NCBI RefSeq assembly: GCF_030463535.1
Contig: NC_132893.1
Coordinates: 17,902,027-17,966,026, forward strand
Length of the DNA: 64,000 bases
Reading direction: 5' to 3'
Source: Salminus brasiliensis
Taxonomy: Eukaryota > Chordata > Actinopteri > Characiformes > Bryconidae
The first letter of the stretch is position 1, and each line of letters starts with the position of its first letter. Both the position numbers and the translations under genes were made by a program. The notes beneath the pieces are model-generated. The model was not told the DNA's origin and made no database searches. It was given only the letters and a program-made list of their open reading frames with translations. Shown in pieces: positions 12,601 through 25,781 of this stretch.

Positions 12601-15600
12601 TGCCCTTTTTGTTTGCATGTTTGTGGATAGTCAAAGTTCTACTGAATTGAATTACTGTAAAAAAAAGAGCAAACCCACACCAGCAGGACCTCACAAATGT
12701 GCTTATATTTGTAGTTGCAAATTGCATGTATATTAAGTAAAATGAAACGTTTGCTGATAATTGAGTGTACAAGCATACAGTATATGAAGTAATGAATTGT
12801 AATGACTGGTCAGGGGTATTTGATTAAAATTCAATAAGGTACAGTTAGAGAAATATCCTGTCATGCATCAGCCTGTTGCCTCATGGGACACCTATTCAAT
12901 CTCCCAGACTCCCCTGGGAGATCATCTGACTGCTCACGTGACTCCAAGCTCCCATCTACGTTCATGTTCTCCGCAATTCTAATCCGTATCACCTGTGTTG
13001 TTGACCATATGACAATCATGTAGTATTTTACCCCAGACTGTATAGTAGACCAATGTGTAGTATTGTATCACACTTTTGCTGATCTACTGAGCGTTATTTC
13101 TTGTGTGTTCCTTTTTCGTGTATGACCATTGCCTTGGTATTTCTACTTACCCTTTTGCCTTTTCCGTTGGATTATTTTGGGAACTATTTTGGATTTCGAC
13201 CCTATACTTGTATTTTTTGACTACGTCTCCGCTTTACCCTTATTGGATTATATGTCTGGTATAATTTTGTTTGCCTATATTCTGGAACTGAACTTGCTTG
13301 TGTGATTACTACAAACTTGAACATTATAATGTCTAACTTACATAATTGGTTCAGTGCCATTTTAAGTAGCATAGTTCTGGTTATATCAACATTTTATGTA
13401 GCCAACAATTGAATGTTAAGTCCAATTATAAGTACAATTACAATTCAATATACTTTAACAATATTTACTGTCAGTCTTCACACTGAACTGGACAGATCAT
13501 AAATAACTATAAATAAATGTTCTGTTCAAAAGAATGTTTTTTAAAAAAAGTGTGTCTTAAAATAAAGTGCCTCATAACCCGTCTCGTACTGTTGCTTGAC
13601 ATTACAGCTCTCAATAATAGCCAAGGCCCTTAGAATATGTGAGACATTCAGGTTTAGAAATGCCTGTGTGTATCTCCATTTTTCTCTTTGTAGAGCATGT
13701 CATGCAAGTTAGCTTTTGTCTGACATCTGTTTAATGTATGTTCACCGCAGTGCTTATCATAATGCGCATAATCTGACTGGCTGAGTGGCGTCATGTGTGA
13801 TATATAGAATGCATGCAATTGGCCTGTGAGTTTCCTGGGTTGCTAAACCCGTAACCTAAAGGCCAGAAAAGTGACGACAGTTAAATAAACACAGCTCTCA
13901 GCGGTTAATCGGTTTATAGGTCCAGGTCTGGATAGGACAGCATCTGGGTCCGAACCAGGACCACAGTCCGCCTATTAGTGACCTCTGCCCTAGGTCTTTA
14001 ACTAGGTCTAGGCTCAACAGCAACTAACTTACAGTTGACCTCTTTTGCAGGAAACTTTTTGGGTAAAGCGAGAACTTCAGCAGTGAATATAGAGATTTAA
14101 TGAGCATTAAAGATTTCTTATGTTTTGGCGTTACCAATGACTAAAAAAGCATCCAAATAAATTTCCTGCAGATACCCTAAAACTGCATACTTAAGTATGT
14201 GTTAATGTTTAAAAGGCTCTGCGCTGTATGTTACTGTTCAGCAAAGCCAAATGTTTATTGTTGGTCAAAAATTCAAACATACTCGATTAGCCAAAATTGT
14301 AAAATAAAAAAGACCATCCACATTTATTCAACATTATAACATGTTAAAGGCTCATTTGCTAAAACATCTCCCTATCAAGTAGTTGAAGATTTTACCTTTA
14401 ATCAATAATACATAAATAAATAAACATATAAAAAAATAAACATACATTTTAGAATTCTAAAATGTCTAAAATGTCTAATGGTTCTACATAGCTCAGACTG
14501 TGCATTTCCAGAGAAGATCGTTCAGACATTCACATTCTTTAGCTCTTTTAAGACAGTGTCTGTGGTTTTAACAAAAGATTACGACTATGGCCTGACAGAG
14601 ATAAGACTAAACATGTTACCTGATCTCCAACAGTCATATTTTCCACATGTTTGTTTTTGTTTTGTTTTTTACAACTGGGTGTGGGAGTGAAGCGTCCATA
14701 CTCACTGCGAAATTAACTCCCTCAAGATTGTCATCTGTCATATGCATCCAGTCGTAGAAGTCCTGCGCATTATCAGTTGGCTCTCCCTCCCCATAAGTAG
14801 CCATGCAAAACACAGCCAGGGATTTTGCAACCTCTGTCAGTCGAGGCAGCTCGGACTATAATAAACACCAAGAAAAAAAGCTCTAATCTCAAGGGCTAGC
14901 TATGGAAACACAGAAAGGTAAAATGTAGTAGTGTAAACTAAATTCATATTCATTTGTAGTATTAGATTTTGGAAACTAATGCACCTATACTATTAAATAC
15001 TACTGTAGTATCATAAGCTCCCACAACAAGAGACAGTAACATGTAATTTCTCCTCTAGTCCTTGGTTATGCATTCCTTTGTCTTAATGACAGAGTCAGTC
15101 CTGTCAGTTGACCAGTCACTTGAGATTCCTGTCCAGATTTTCTTCATGTCTAAGTAGTCCACTTATAATGCTTTTGTGGGTTTTAGTAACAAAAACCACC
15201 ACTATTAATATCCACATGACTGTTATATGACCATGAATTAAACAGACATGTTTTGTTACTGTGCCTGAAAGACTGACATATGTAAATGACAGTTGGGAAA
15301 AATGTCTTTGTCCATAAAATGTCTATAATTGTAGTAACATGTATTTAACAGAATGATGTATTTAACACTCTGCAAAACTACATTTTATTTATTAAATTGT
15401 TTTTGTTTTTCAATTGTCAAAAAAGACTATTATATATATATATATATGGTCTAATAATTGCTTAATAGAAAATTGTCAAATCAGGGTTATTTTCTCAGTG
15501 GTATCTGGGTAGATGCAACACATTAGGTTAACCAACCATAATTAGGAACTAATTTGACTAGGAATGTCCCGATCCTGCTAGCTTAGCACTACCATACTAC

Positions 15601-16599
15601 AGGAATCTCATTAGAAGGCTAGAACAACTCAGCTCTATGTTACAGGTGTTTTTTTCCCTCTTGTTTTGACCTAGTGTTGACATGTGTGGCCTGAACTGGG
15701 GCCTAGGTAACACTAACAGTTCCCCACTGAAAAGTGAAAGAAGTACTGAACTGAACTGAATAAAGAATTCAATACAACATTTCACACGTTGTTTACAGTT
15801 CTTCAATATTGCAGAGTTATGTTGTAATATGGTGTACAACAGCTAAGTACCATGTCATACTCCTCAGGGTCAGCCACCATGCCTTTTATACCATAACGGT
15901 GGGCATCCTTCACCAGGCGGGTAGCAAACTCCTCAGCCGTGCCCGTCTGAGAGCCGTAGAACACTATAACGTTTCTGTTCTAAAAGAAGAACATAATTTT
16001 AGACTGAAACAAAAAATCAACACCACCTCTATCTACGTTAAACTATACTGTTTTAAACTAGATTTTTAACGTTAACATTTGATATTACTAATAAAACAAA
16101 AGTGAGAGGCTCCCACTTTTGTGTTTGTTATTTCCTAAAAGTTACAATGCTAGATTCATAAATCTCTGCAGTAACGGCATTACATCACACAAATTGTACA
16201 GCACAGAATTGAATTCCTATGTATAAATTTCTGGTGCCACCGCCATTTTACCACTATTTTGGTAAAAATGATTGAGTTGACTTGAATAATTGGGACTGAG
16301 ATAATGAATTATAACCTTATGAATTATGAAATGTATTACTCTCACTGTAAATCTGGCAGTGCATTTTATGAACATGGCCCCTTGTTAGACATACAGTCTT
16401 ATTTTGCAGAAACATCAAATTAATAATAAAAATATAATTTCAAATATATATTACATACATTACATACATTAGTTTACAAAGTTGATGAAGTTTGCAGAAC
16501 GCAGCTGAAACCATGTTCATTTATAACATTTGCTGAGTTATTAAACTTACAGTTTTCTTCATTTTCTCAATAAAGCTGTTCTCTTGCATTGGTACTGCC

Positions 16600-16653
<54 letters not shown>

Positions 16654-18289
16654 GATTAAATGCAGAACTCCAGACTGATTCTCTTGACTGAATGGGCGGC
16701 TGAACCATGCTGCTTTTCTCTCATGTTTCCATTTGGAATTTCCTGTGGTTCACGCCCCTGTGAGGAGACCTCGACTCTAAAGCAAAACTGCTGTCTTTCA
16801 TTGTAGTGCTGCATGTTTGGGCACCCTGGTCCAATTACGTGTGTTGTTGATGTTCTATTATAAGCATAATTATAATAGTAATGGTAAATTACTATTATAA
16901 TAATAGATATTACTATTAAATAATAGTAATAGTAAATAATTCGTTTTATTTGCTTCATTTCATATATTCTAAGATGTACAAACATGATTCCTATACAGTT
17001 TTTGATTTTATCATTAAGAATAAATATATATAAAATGCATTTTTTAAATTGAATTATTAACGTATATAGGACTCATGTCTTAAAAGTGAAGAAAAAATGT
17101 ATATTTAAATTTGATTCCTGTAGAGGATAACTTCCTTTATTTCCAACTAAAAAATATACAAAATGCAGAATTTGAGCAGGGGCATACAAACCTTTTGCAT
17201 AAGACTGTTGTTTGCTCATGTAAGAAGATACTGCAGTTTAATTTTATAACTATACCAAGTGTTAGTGTCTTCCCATAGTATGGAACCATTATATTATGTG
17301 GAGGTTCTTCTATAAAGGTTCTTTACTCTCGTACACCTCATTTAATGGTTCATTTAATACTTTAATATACTTCAGGAACCTTAACTCTTCACTATGATCT
17401 ATTTTACACACATGGTTTTTCTATGGTGTCACTCAACAGTTTTAGGAGTGTTGTGACACTGAGAACAAGTGTGGAATTGATTGACTAATGGGAAAACAGA
17501 ATCACGCAATGAAATATTCACTGGCTTTCCCTAATAATCAAAATACACTACATCTATAAAACAAAGGTAAATAAATAAATAAAATATACTGCATCAACAC
17601 ATGTATTGCTAAACATAATTAGACTAAATGGCTATAATGTGCTGATGGAATAGATGTTTTTCATGTGGAAAAAATGGACACATTTACACCAATGCAAGTA
17701 AATTAAACGAATAACTGCACAGGACTATTCCGACGTACTGGCACGCCATTACAACCACAGATGCCATATCAGTATCAAATTGACAGCATAAAATGCTGGA
17801 TAGGAAAAAATAACAGAAAGATAGAGCAGTGAACACACACATATACACTAGTAAGCAAACACAGTGAACAGTGAGCACACATGCCCGGGGTGGTGGGCAG
17901 TCTCCCACTCTGAAACCAGATATTAAGGCTGCATAATATTGGGGAAAAAAATGACATTTTCTCCAGATTTCTCCATACATCAATGATCCAACATGTCATG
18001 GTATTAAAAATGTCCTTTGTTTATCCAAGATTGGAGTAGAATAAATGGAGTAGAATAAATGATAATGGGCGGACATAATCTATTAATTATATACATTCAT
18101 GGAAAATTATAACGGTGCAGATTTTCCTGTTATTTCAAGCAAGTTGTAACAAGATGTATGTCATTTAATTGGCCTTACATGATATTGACATGCTGGCTAT
18201 TGCACATGCGCACATGAAACAATATACTGTGCAGCCCTACACAGTATTAAACCCACAACCTTGTCATTAATAACCCAGGGCTCGCTCGC

Positions 18290-18331
<42 letters not shown>

Positions 18332-21300
18332 CACTGACCCACCACTGCCCCATAATACCGAATCGGACCAAATTCTGTAACCTAAGCCTGGAACAGCACA
18401 CACATATGTGGTTAGCCGTGTAGAGCGTTTAAGTCATTTGAGCGTGATAGCCTTAATCCTAAAAGAGCATTCAATCCAATTTGTCAAACGTTATTAAGGG
18501 TTATTGAGAGTTTAGTTTCCCCAAAACATTCTACTTTTAAGATCATACTAAATGGTGGAGAGAGTGCTTAATGTGCTGCTCACGCTACCATTTCAGTGAT
18601 ATTTGTGATAAGCGGCTAAGTAGTTTGGTGTAAAATGTGCATTGTAGAGAAAACTGACGAGTCAAAATCAGGGATGGTGATGAGAACTTCTTAAGACGTC
18701 TTAATAGTTTAATGACTCTAAAAGCGCCACTACAGAAAAGTATTCAGTTAAAGACTAAAATGCATGGCGGAGAGGTACATGCAAGGCATTTTAAGGCCAA
18801 ATAGTCCCCAAGAAAACATAGTTTCAGATTTGACAGGACTGTGATGAGATCAACATTACAAACAAAAACTCAGAAGACATGTCAAGCTGTGCTGATCAGT
18901 TTGAATAGCAGGTTCTGGCCATATTTGTGTTGTAGATCCCTGTTTACAACCACTGAAACCCACTGTAAAAATCAATATGTTTCTCTAGAGTGAGCCATTT
19001 CACAACAAACCACTTTGACCTAGTCTATATCGGAAACATTGAACTTTGCAGAATACAAACGATGAAAATTACCCTTTAGAATTATCTTAAGTAAAATGCT
19101 GTTATTCGAACCAGCTCATTTTACAGTTTAGTAGTTTTAAAAGAAAATAAAATACATATCTGATTGTATGAGTCGAAACTAAAGTCTAAAGAAAACTCTC
19201 TATTTACAAAGAAACAAGACAAACTCCCAAAAGCCCGGATTCTTTGTTTTGTAGTCTGAACTTAATCCTCTTGTTTGAGTTGTTGGAAGTCAAAGACACC
19301 TTTGAGGCGTCCACACAGCGTTCCACCACGCACATTCCTCAAGCTAGGCTGGATCGTCTGGACACTGACTCAGCAGGTAGGGTGATGTTACTCAACAATA
19401 TTAGATTTCAGACATTCTCCTGACTGACGTGTGACTCTCGAGAAACACCCACTTTCTGTACAGATCCTGCCTTTTGCAACTTATCTAAAGCACAATGGCT
19501 ACATCCCCCGCAGACTGCATTAATCATTATAGAATCGTTAACAGGCAGACAGTTAATATGTAAAAGGAACACACGCGGGGAACCGACTGGTTGAGTCACT
19601 GTATACACATATAAACCTAACAGCGACGGCTGCCTTTTGTCCCGCGTGAAGGCGACGTCCTGAACTAACCTCTCCGCTGCTGCCACTCTGTCTTGAGGCA
19701 AAGAGAACACACACCCCATGACTGGAGAGCAAAAAAACAAAACACCAGCATTTACTGCTGATTCCAACCAGATCAGACTCAGATCAGCAACTGAAAAAAA
19801 TCAGGGCTTCAAAAAACAAGAAAAACTTCCAGCTGAAACATCCGCAGTGTCCAACTGCAGCCTCTTCTCAGAACCACAGACTACAACCAGGCATGAACTG
19901 AGACGTGCACTTCTGCTCGTTCCCTCTCTCTCTCTCCCTCTGTGTCTACACCCCCTTCCTTTCCATTCTTCTGTCTCCCCTTCCTTCTCTCTCTCACCCG
20001 CTTCCCCTCCTCACTATGTGTCCCCTTTTCTCTCTTTTCCTTCCCTTCACTTTCTCTTACCCCCTTCTGTCTCTCTCTCTCAGGCCCTCTCTTACCCCTT
20101 CTTTCTCTCTTCCCTCTCCCTTCGCTCTTGAGCTTATTTCCCACCTCCACCACCCCTTTCCCTTATTGCCCTTTCTTTTTCTTCCTTCCCTCTCCCCTCT
20201 CTTACCCCTTTCCTACCTCTCTCTTTCACCCTGACTCTCCCTCTCTTACCCCTTTCCTACCTCTCTCTTTCTCCCTGACTCTCACTCTCTCTGTCCCTCT
20301 CTTACATCTGTCCCTTTTCTCTCTCTCGCTCTCTCTCAGTCTTTCTCTTCTGAGCTTCTTTCCCATCTCCACCTCCCTCCTTCCCTCCACCCCTTTCTCA
20401 TTGGCCTTCCACAGATAATAGTTGGCCACAGCATCTGGCAAGAGCAAAGAGAGCAATCGACACGCATCAAAAACATGAAAGGACATGATAAAGCAGCATG
20501 TAGGCCTGCCCCTATTATTATTATTATCATCATCATCATCATCACATAAATTGGCAACAAAAATCCCTGCAGATTCATTAACAATGGAAACAATGGAGAG
20601 TTCAATTGTGTAACCCCTACAGCTCCAGTACCATGAATGATTAAAACACAGAGCTAATTAAAAAAAAAACTAGCTGTATCAATTATTAAGATATTTTGGC
20701 TAAAATATTTGTATAAATAAGCAAATAAAGAATTTCAGTGACAGCCGATGCAGAAAACGCTATTGGGCAATAAAATGAAAGGTCAGTACTGGATGTGTAT
20801 ACTGGATACGTACCATACATAATTAGATACATACATTAGATATCACATCCTTAACGCTATTCATGTTCAAGTAATTTCACCTACAAATGGTACATTATTG
20901 CCAAGTGGTGTAGCCCTTCATTTGTCAGCCTAAGTTTACATCCCTGCATCACGTTTATTTAATAAGTAAATGAAATAAAAAACCTTTCAGGAACTTACCC
21001 ATTACTAGAAAAACAATTGTGGACAGAAAGACATCCACGTGGCATGTGAGTCCCAACTGTCGTGAACTAGTATACTGTATCATTATTCAATGAAACCCCG
21101 ACTAGATAGCAGTGTTGTACACTTGTACTATGTCTGTTCTGACAACATTAACAGTTTTTTTTATAATTCGTATGATAATGTTTTTTATACTGACGGTTTT
21201 CTTAAAAAGCATTTAAAATATATATTTATGTATTTATTAAATTTTGCGACTATACATATTACTATGTACCTACGGGAGTTTTAGTATGGGAGAATTTAGT

Positions 21301-22989
21301 CAATATAAATGTTGTTCTTTATAAAACTGGCACGTTGAAGAATAATCGTAAGTGAGAACGGTGATGTCAGTTCTACTCAGAAATAAGCAAATGCTGATTC
21401 CCATTTAATCAAGACTTGCACAGTTCTGTCACCTGTGGATCTTCAGTTGTCAGGTTTACATTTGTCCTGTTCTTTGCACAACAAAATAAACACTTAGGAT
21501 TAATATCATTAGAAAAACAAGAACATTAAAAGACAGAAGCAGCTGCTTTTCTGCCTCAGAATGAAAAGGTTAATAATTTAAGGGGCACATACATTGCTGG
21601 AAAAACTGCAGGAGCTGTGTAAGACTTTGGCGAGGCAGCACAAAGCCAGAGCACAATGTCTAAACACACTGGAGAGTTTAGCGGGAGCCAAACTGGGGAA
21701 GGCTACGTGAATTGGAGGGAGTTCTCCTTTCCTGCTCTGCAAACACCTCTTCCTGAGATCTGCATTTCTTTAGTCATAGGCCACTTCCTTCTGCGATTCT
21801 TCTCCTCAGAGCTACTCCTCCCCAGGACATGCTGGAAAAAAGCCAGAAGCAGAGACGCCACAAACTTGTGAGAAAACAGGATTCACTTTATCAGAGGAGG
21901 CCTTCTTGTTGTACTCTTGCTGACAGAAGCACTGCGTGTAGTGAAATGGCGTATGCAAATGTAACATTAGAAGCAAAACTTATCTGAGAAGCAGCTCAAA
22001 GCTGCTTTTGTGGCTGTTTTGCGGTCTTTCCAGCCTTTCCAATATGCTGCCCACACCCTAAGGTGAGGTTAATGGTTAATTATAGTGGTAACAGGGAACA
22101 TGACTAATCCTACATGATTAGCAGCACACAGACTTACACTTACGCTTGCAACAAGCTATGACCTCCTACAACACCTGTTTATGACAAGCAAAAAAAGTAG
22201 AGGACCAAAACATATTTCTGTATTGGGTAAATAAACAATTTCAGTTTAAAAAATTGACCGCTTCATACCATCATGGCAGTTTGTGGATATATTTGTGTTT
22301 GACTGAAGTCACTCTAAATATGTCTGAACACTTAGCAAAACATCCAGTCATTTAAGGGTTAAAACAGGCTGTAAAACTGAGACAGAGCAAACACACATTC
22401 GGTTAATTCCATGATGTTGGCCCATTGACAACCAGCTCAACCACAATGGGGCTTCAGACCAGGCCATGACACACAAAAAGAAGGATGCTTTGTTTAAAGT
22501 CGGTCAAAAGTCTTCATCGACAAGGCCTGAAGAACTGCAGCCTTATCTAAGGACATAGGTTATTAATGGTCACTTTCAATGTTTCTTTAATGATAACCTT
22601 TTCTCACCTTCTCTACCTCAAGCTACCTTGCCAGAATGGCAGTGGGAGTATGACCTGTCCACACAAGTCACCCGCTTCCTCCTTTTGTAGTGTATTCTAC
22701 AGAACTTTGAGAAAATCTGCAGGTAGTGCTGCCAAAACTGTGCCTTTGTTGGCCAAAGCGTTAAAACAGAAGCAATAAACAGGCTATGAAGGGTTTAAAC
22801 CGAATGCCCTTACCCTGCTGTGGGGGGTGTCCTTATCTCTGGAACTGGCACTGGCCTCCTGCGAGAGAGGAACCAGTAGATAAGCAGGCCACTGATGAGG
22901 GAGAAGACGAAGATGTCCACAGAGCTGAAGAGCGACTCAGGCTCCTCCTTCTGACTTGAGGGGACAGTCTGAACTTTAGGGTCCTCCAT
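3654..22989 (-). CDS. por: NADPH-cytochrome P450 reductase (15 coding exons, 676 aa)
   Basis: Exons in transcription order: 22814-22989, 16551-16599, 15851-15979, 14706-14855, 11063-11187, 10441-10530, 8955-9053, 8730-8846, 8470-8588, 8131-8312, 5979-6128, 5450-5717, 5218-5363, 3934-4019, 3654-3798. They sum to 2031 nt, an intact frame. The enzyme passes electrons from NADPH via FAD and FMN to microsomal P450s and is anchored in the endoplasmic reticulum. Visible landmarks: one membrane anchor at residues ~24-41; FMN phosphate loop [10 protein letters not shown] (85-94); FMN-stacking Tyr139 in ATYGEG and Tyr177 in [12 protein letters not shown] motif RYYSIASS (453-460); NADPH motif GPGTGIAPF (530-538); Cys628; and the C-terminal DVWS whose Trp675 shields the flavin. 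Length matches the family (~677-680). The start ATG is 12 nt after an acceptor, so the 5' UTR is split. All key residues are present and I see no defect. Confidence 0.97.
4740..5180. mobile_element. Probable MITE in a por intron
   Basis: The right end, read on the minus strand, has the fish MITE-type terminus AGCAGTGGTTCTCAGTCC. Related ACTAATAAAGCCC-like segments occur on both halves, around 4810 and 5070. It includes a poly-C run near 5047. No coding capacity is seen. Boundaries are approximate. Confidence 0.4.
7130..7450 (+). mobile_element. SINE-like element, family A
   Basis: A roughly 320-bp element in a POR intron. It begins with a degenerate tRNA-like head containing a B-box-like GAGTTTGAATCCC at 7181-7193 and continues with a body (AGAGCACAATTGGCC, GTGGATAGATGGC, AAGAGGTGGTGGCTGGC) found again at 43115-43440, about 10650-10840, 51965-52290 and, inverted, at 39085-39310. 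Five copies in 64 kb mark it as an interspersed repeat. Confidence 0.65.
10650..11035 (+). mobile_element. Composite of two SINE-like pieces beside por exon 5
   Basis: The first part (to about 10840) matches the body of the family A element at 7130-7450 (AGATGGCGCTCTCC, GCTATGGCTGGCTTTGCATG, GCTAGTGCTAGAGGAAGT). The second part (from about 10875) has a tRNA-like B box GGTTCGATACC and a GGCTGCCACTGTTTGGCCC body, matching the inverted copies at 41640-41830 and 61865-61995. It ends within some tens of bases of the 5' splice site of POR exon 5, whose last base is 11063. Confidence 0.6.
16602..16655 (+). repeat. (AG)n microsatellite abutting a por splice acceptor
   Basis: A nearly pure AG dinucleotide run of 54 bp with one interruption. 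On the transcribed minus strand it reads CT repeats and directly forms the polypyrimidine tract and AG of the acceptor before POR exon 16551-16599. Confidence 0.9.
17825..18285 (-). mobile_element. Family B SINE split by a MITE (MITE 17924-18239)
   Basis: The left piece (GTGAACACACACATATACAC, then ATGCCCGGGG) and the right piece (TTAAACCCACAACCTTGTCA) together correspond to the inverted tRNA-derived SINE seen intact at 41640-41830. Between them lies a 316-bp insert whose ends TAAGGCTGCATAATATTG and, inverted, TAGGGCTGCACAGTATATTG are terminal inverted repeats of a known type of fish MITE. This is a nested insertion in POR intron 1. Confidence 0.6.
18289..18331 (+). repeat. (CTGT)n/(CTAT)n microsatellite
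   Basis: Tandem CTGT units pass into CTAT units just after the SINE tail, probably the simple-sequence tail of that SINE. Confidence 0.75.
19905..20410 (+). repeat. ~500-bp polypyrimidine tract in por intron 1
   Basis: The plus strand is almost wholly C and T for about 500 bp, with a 44-bp unit repeated in tandem from 20198 and 20242. The long open frames over it encode only Ser/Leu/Pro/Phe strings and come from base composition. On the POR transcript it is purine rich. Confidence 0.85.
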
Positions 22990-23212
22990 TTCCCTTCAGC
23001 TCTGAGAAGATGAAATGAAAAGAAGATGAAATATGAGCCTTGTCAGAATACCTGGTCCATGGATCCATGGGCTTTCTTCAACTTTAACAGTTAAATTCAA
23101 AAAATGACTATAAAGCCTATAAAGATGACTTCATATGGTAGCAAGCAATGCAACTACATTTATTCAGCTTAAAATCAGGTCATTTGTTAGGTAATCGCTT
23201 AGTTTTTTAAAA

Positions 23213-23213
23213 A

Positions 23214-23252
<39 letters not shown>
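23213..23252 (+). repeat. (ATT)n microsatellite
   Basis: Thirteen or so ATT units in the POR 5' UTR intron. Confidence 0.85.
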
Positions 23253-23681
23253 ATGCAGACATCGCTACAAAGCAGCTTTAGGCAAATGTGAGTCCAGACC
23301 CCTAATAAGCAACCTGAAGGTGATAATGTCAAGAAGAAAAGGAACATTAGAAGGACCAAAACTCAAGCCATCTTCTGTTGGGACGCTCTAGATAGCAAGT
23401 AGAAGTTACAGTTATCATAAAGAGGACAAACTGTATTTATTGGGAATAGCCATCATCAAATATGAATGTGTGTTCACTATAAACTTCACTGTGTTCACTA
23501 TGTGTTCTTGGAAGACAGGGGAACAGTGTTCATGGTATATGACAGATCTATTCTTGGAAGACAGAGACAGAGCACGTAGGCTCTATAACCTTGAAGTTTG
23601 CGCCCTCTATTGGATCCTGAGAGTAGTGAAACCACATGCCTGTACAAGACCAGGGACTAAATTAAAAGGTAAAACTAAACA

Positions 23682-24060
23682 AAGTGTCTTGGCAAGGTGT
23701 TGAGCCCCCACAAGCCACCAGCACAGCATCAATGCATCTCGGCATGGACTGTATGAAACTCTGGAACTGTATTGGAGGGATGGAGAGCCAAAGGATATCC
23801 CCTCTATGATGGTACGGGAGAGCTGCGTCTATTACTACGACTCAAAATCTCTCACAGATGTTCAAGCAGCTTGAGTCCTAGTGTCTGTGAAGGCCAAAGT
23901 ATATGACTGACATTTTTAAACTAACCAAATCATTCAGTGACACCTCGTGCCATTTGGATGGGGGCAGTAGAAGATGTTTCATCATGTTTCAGTATACCAT
24001 AAAGGTGGTCAGTGGATCAAATGGATTCAAACCATGTCAACAAACCCTTAAGTAAGTAAT
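23682..24060 (-). pseudogene. Tc1-like transposase relic
   Basis: On the minus strand the sequence reads SMPRCIDAVLVACGGSTP near 23745-23690, very like the C-terminus of fish Tc1-like transposases (ESMPRRIEAVLVARGGPTP as I remember it), preceded by remains of the catalytic region. Stops and indels interrupt it. A second, shorter copy lies at 26388-26687. Confidence 0.65.
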
Positions 24061-24119
24061 CCAAGTCTTTGATGAAGTTTTACAACACATCAATGTAGCT
24101 GCTAGGTTAAGAACAGACT

Positions 24120-24905
24120 GCCCGTTTAAAAAAAATCACCAACAGGGATCCTGTGATCAGAAACCGATGAACTAATACACAGGCAGATCAGTGTGGAAAA
24201 GATAGAACTGCTCGTAGGATCGAAGAAAGATCCACCGTTTGCCCACAAATGACCTTCAGGGCGATTTAGCAGACTCGTCTAAATCTTGTCTACTGAGCAG
24301 TGACACTTCAACATATAGGGCCTTCATGAAAGAGCCATCTTCACCACACAACTCAGCTTCAGATATTTGTTAAAGAACAAGCCTGATGCTGAATTTTATG
24401 AAAAGTGTCATACATGATGCGTATGGGGGTGGATGTTAGATTTCACTGGTAGAGGGAAGAATGGGTTCAATTAAATACCTGTAAAAAACAGAGGATGAAA
24501 TAAGAATGGCTTCTACAGTAGGATAACGTTACAGATCATCTCAAAATCTACAATGGACTTTCTCAAGATGTGCACGAAGAAAGTTTCGCCATGGCTCTCG
24601 CAGTGTCTTCAAAGATAGACCTCAAAGGAGCAGTGCATGAAAGACAGCCCAAGCTTCTCACAGAACTGGAAGCCTTTTGCAGGAGGAATGGGGCTGTTAC
24701 TAGTACCAACCACACAGGGTGCCCAAGCTTTTCCTTTTATGATATTTAGAAACTGCACAAGATAGATAAATAAAAAAATAAATAAAAAAAAGATTATTGC
24801 TTAAAATATTCAATATTCTTTTTTTTCTATTTTTTAATTTTTCTTTTCTTTTTTTTTGTAAATTTGACCAGGGGTACCCAAACTTTTGCGTGCTACTGTA
24901 TTTAA
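24120..24905 (+). mobile_element. Second Tc1-like transposon relic with 3' inverted terminus
   Basis: The sequence ATAGACCTCAAAGGAGCAGT followed by CTCACAGAACTGGAAGCCTT encodes the IDLKGAVHER / LTELEAF end of another Tc1-like transposase. The 3' UTR (GGGTGCCCAAGCTTTTCC) and a terminus near 24868-24900 that inverts to GCAAAAGTTTGGGTACCCC follow. The frame is broken. Confidence 0.6.
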
Positions 24906-25781
24906 ATTAGAAAGTAATTGCAGGCATATATTTAGCTATAAATACCTTTAAGATTATGCCATTTATGTATTCATGGGTGTAAAGACTTCAGACTAGCATT
25001 GTAGCTAGCACTAGCTATATAATACGTCAAAAATATAGATATTTATGTTTAATTAAAGATGATAACGATCATTTTCCCTGTATAGAAATTTGTCAGTTTT
25101 GTTTTTTCATTACTAATATGCTCGCCATGATTAATATTTTTCATTATTTACCCCCCAAAAAATAAAAATACAGAGAATTTTGCTCAGTGCTAACATCAGC
25201 CATTAGCCACGCTCTGCAGTTTTCTGAGAAGGTGCGAGAGCAGGTCTGAAGCGCTGTGTTACTTCTGACAGTTCAAGGTCACTGTGGTCATTGTGAAACA
25301 TTAAAAAATATGGCCTACCAATATGAAACTATATGAATTACATAGTTTCACATAGGTCGTTTCTGTACAGCCCTCATCTCACCAACATAACCATGGATCA
25401 GTGTGCCTGACTGTAGTTTTAGGGACTTCCAGTCTTCATTTGGTCACTTAGCCAAACATACTGACTGAAAAACAGTGAGCTGACTGAACTGGAATATAGC
25501 TAGCTAGCTATTACAAAGTTATAACTGCAATATTAATATTTATTAACTGCATCTACCACATTTGGCGGCAGATCGCACTTTTTAGCTGTGACCTGCATGC
25601 GGAGCGGGTCAGACACTGTGTGTTAGCATAGTGCTGTAAATCAGGGAACGGCCGGCTCTCATTAACGTGGCTAGTGCTAGCTGTAGTAAAGTCACAACTG
25701 ACTGAATGTCTGACACGAAAAGCTGAGGAATATAGCTGTGGTATAACGGTACTAGCTACCTTCCTGTAGCTAGATACATAC

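Noticed and set aside
19881-20486. Overlapping long open frames (up to 158 codons) on both strands
   Set aside because: They arise from the polypyrimidine tract; products are Ser/Leu/Pro or Arg/Glu/Gly strings with no gene structure.
25501-25512. TAGCTAGCTAGC tandem and similar AGCTAG runs (also 31960-32060)
   Set aside because: Short low-complexity palindromic runs, too short and common to call a regulatory site.
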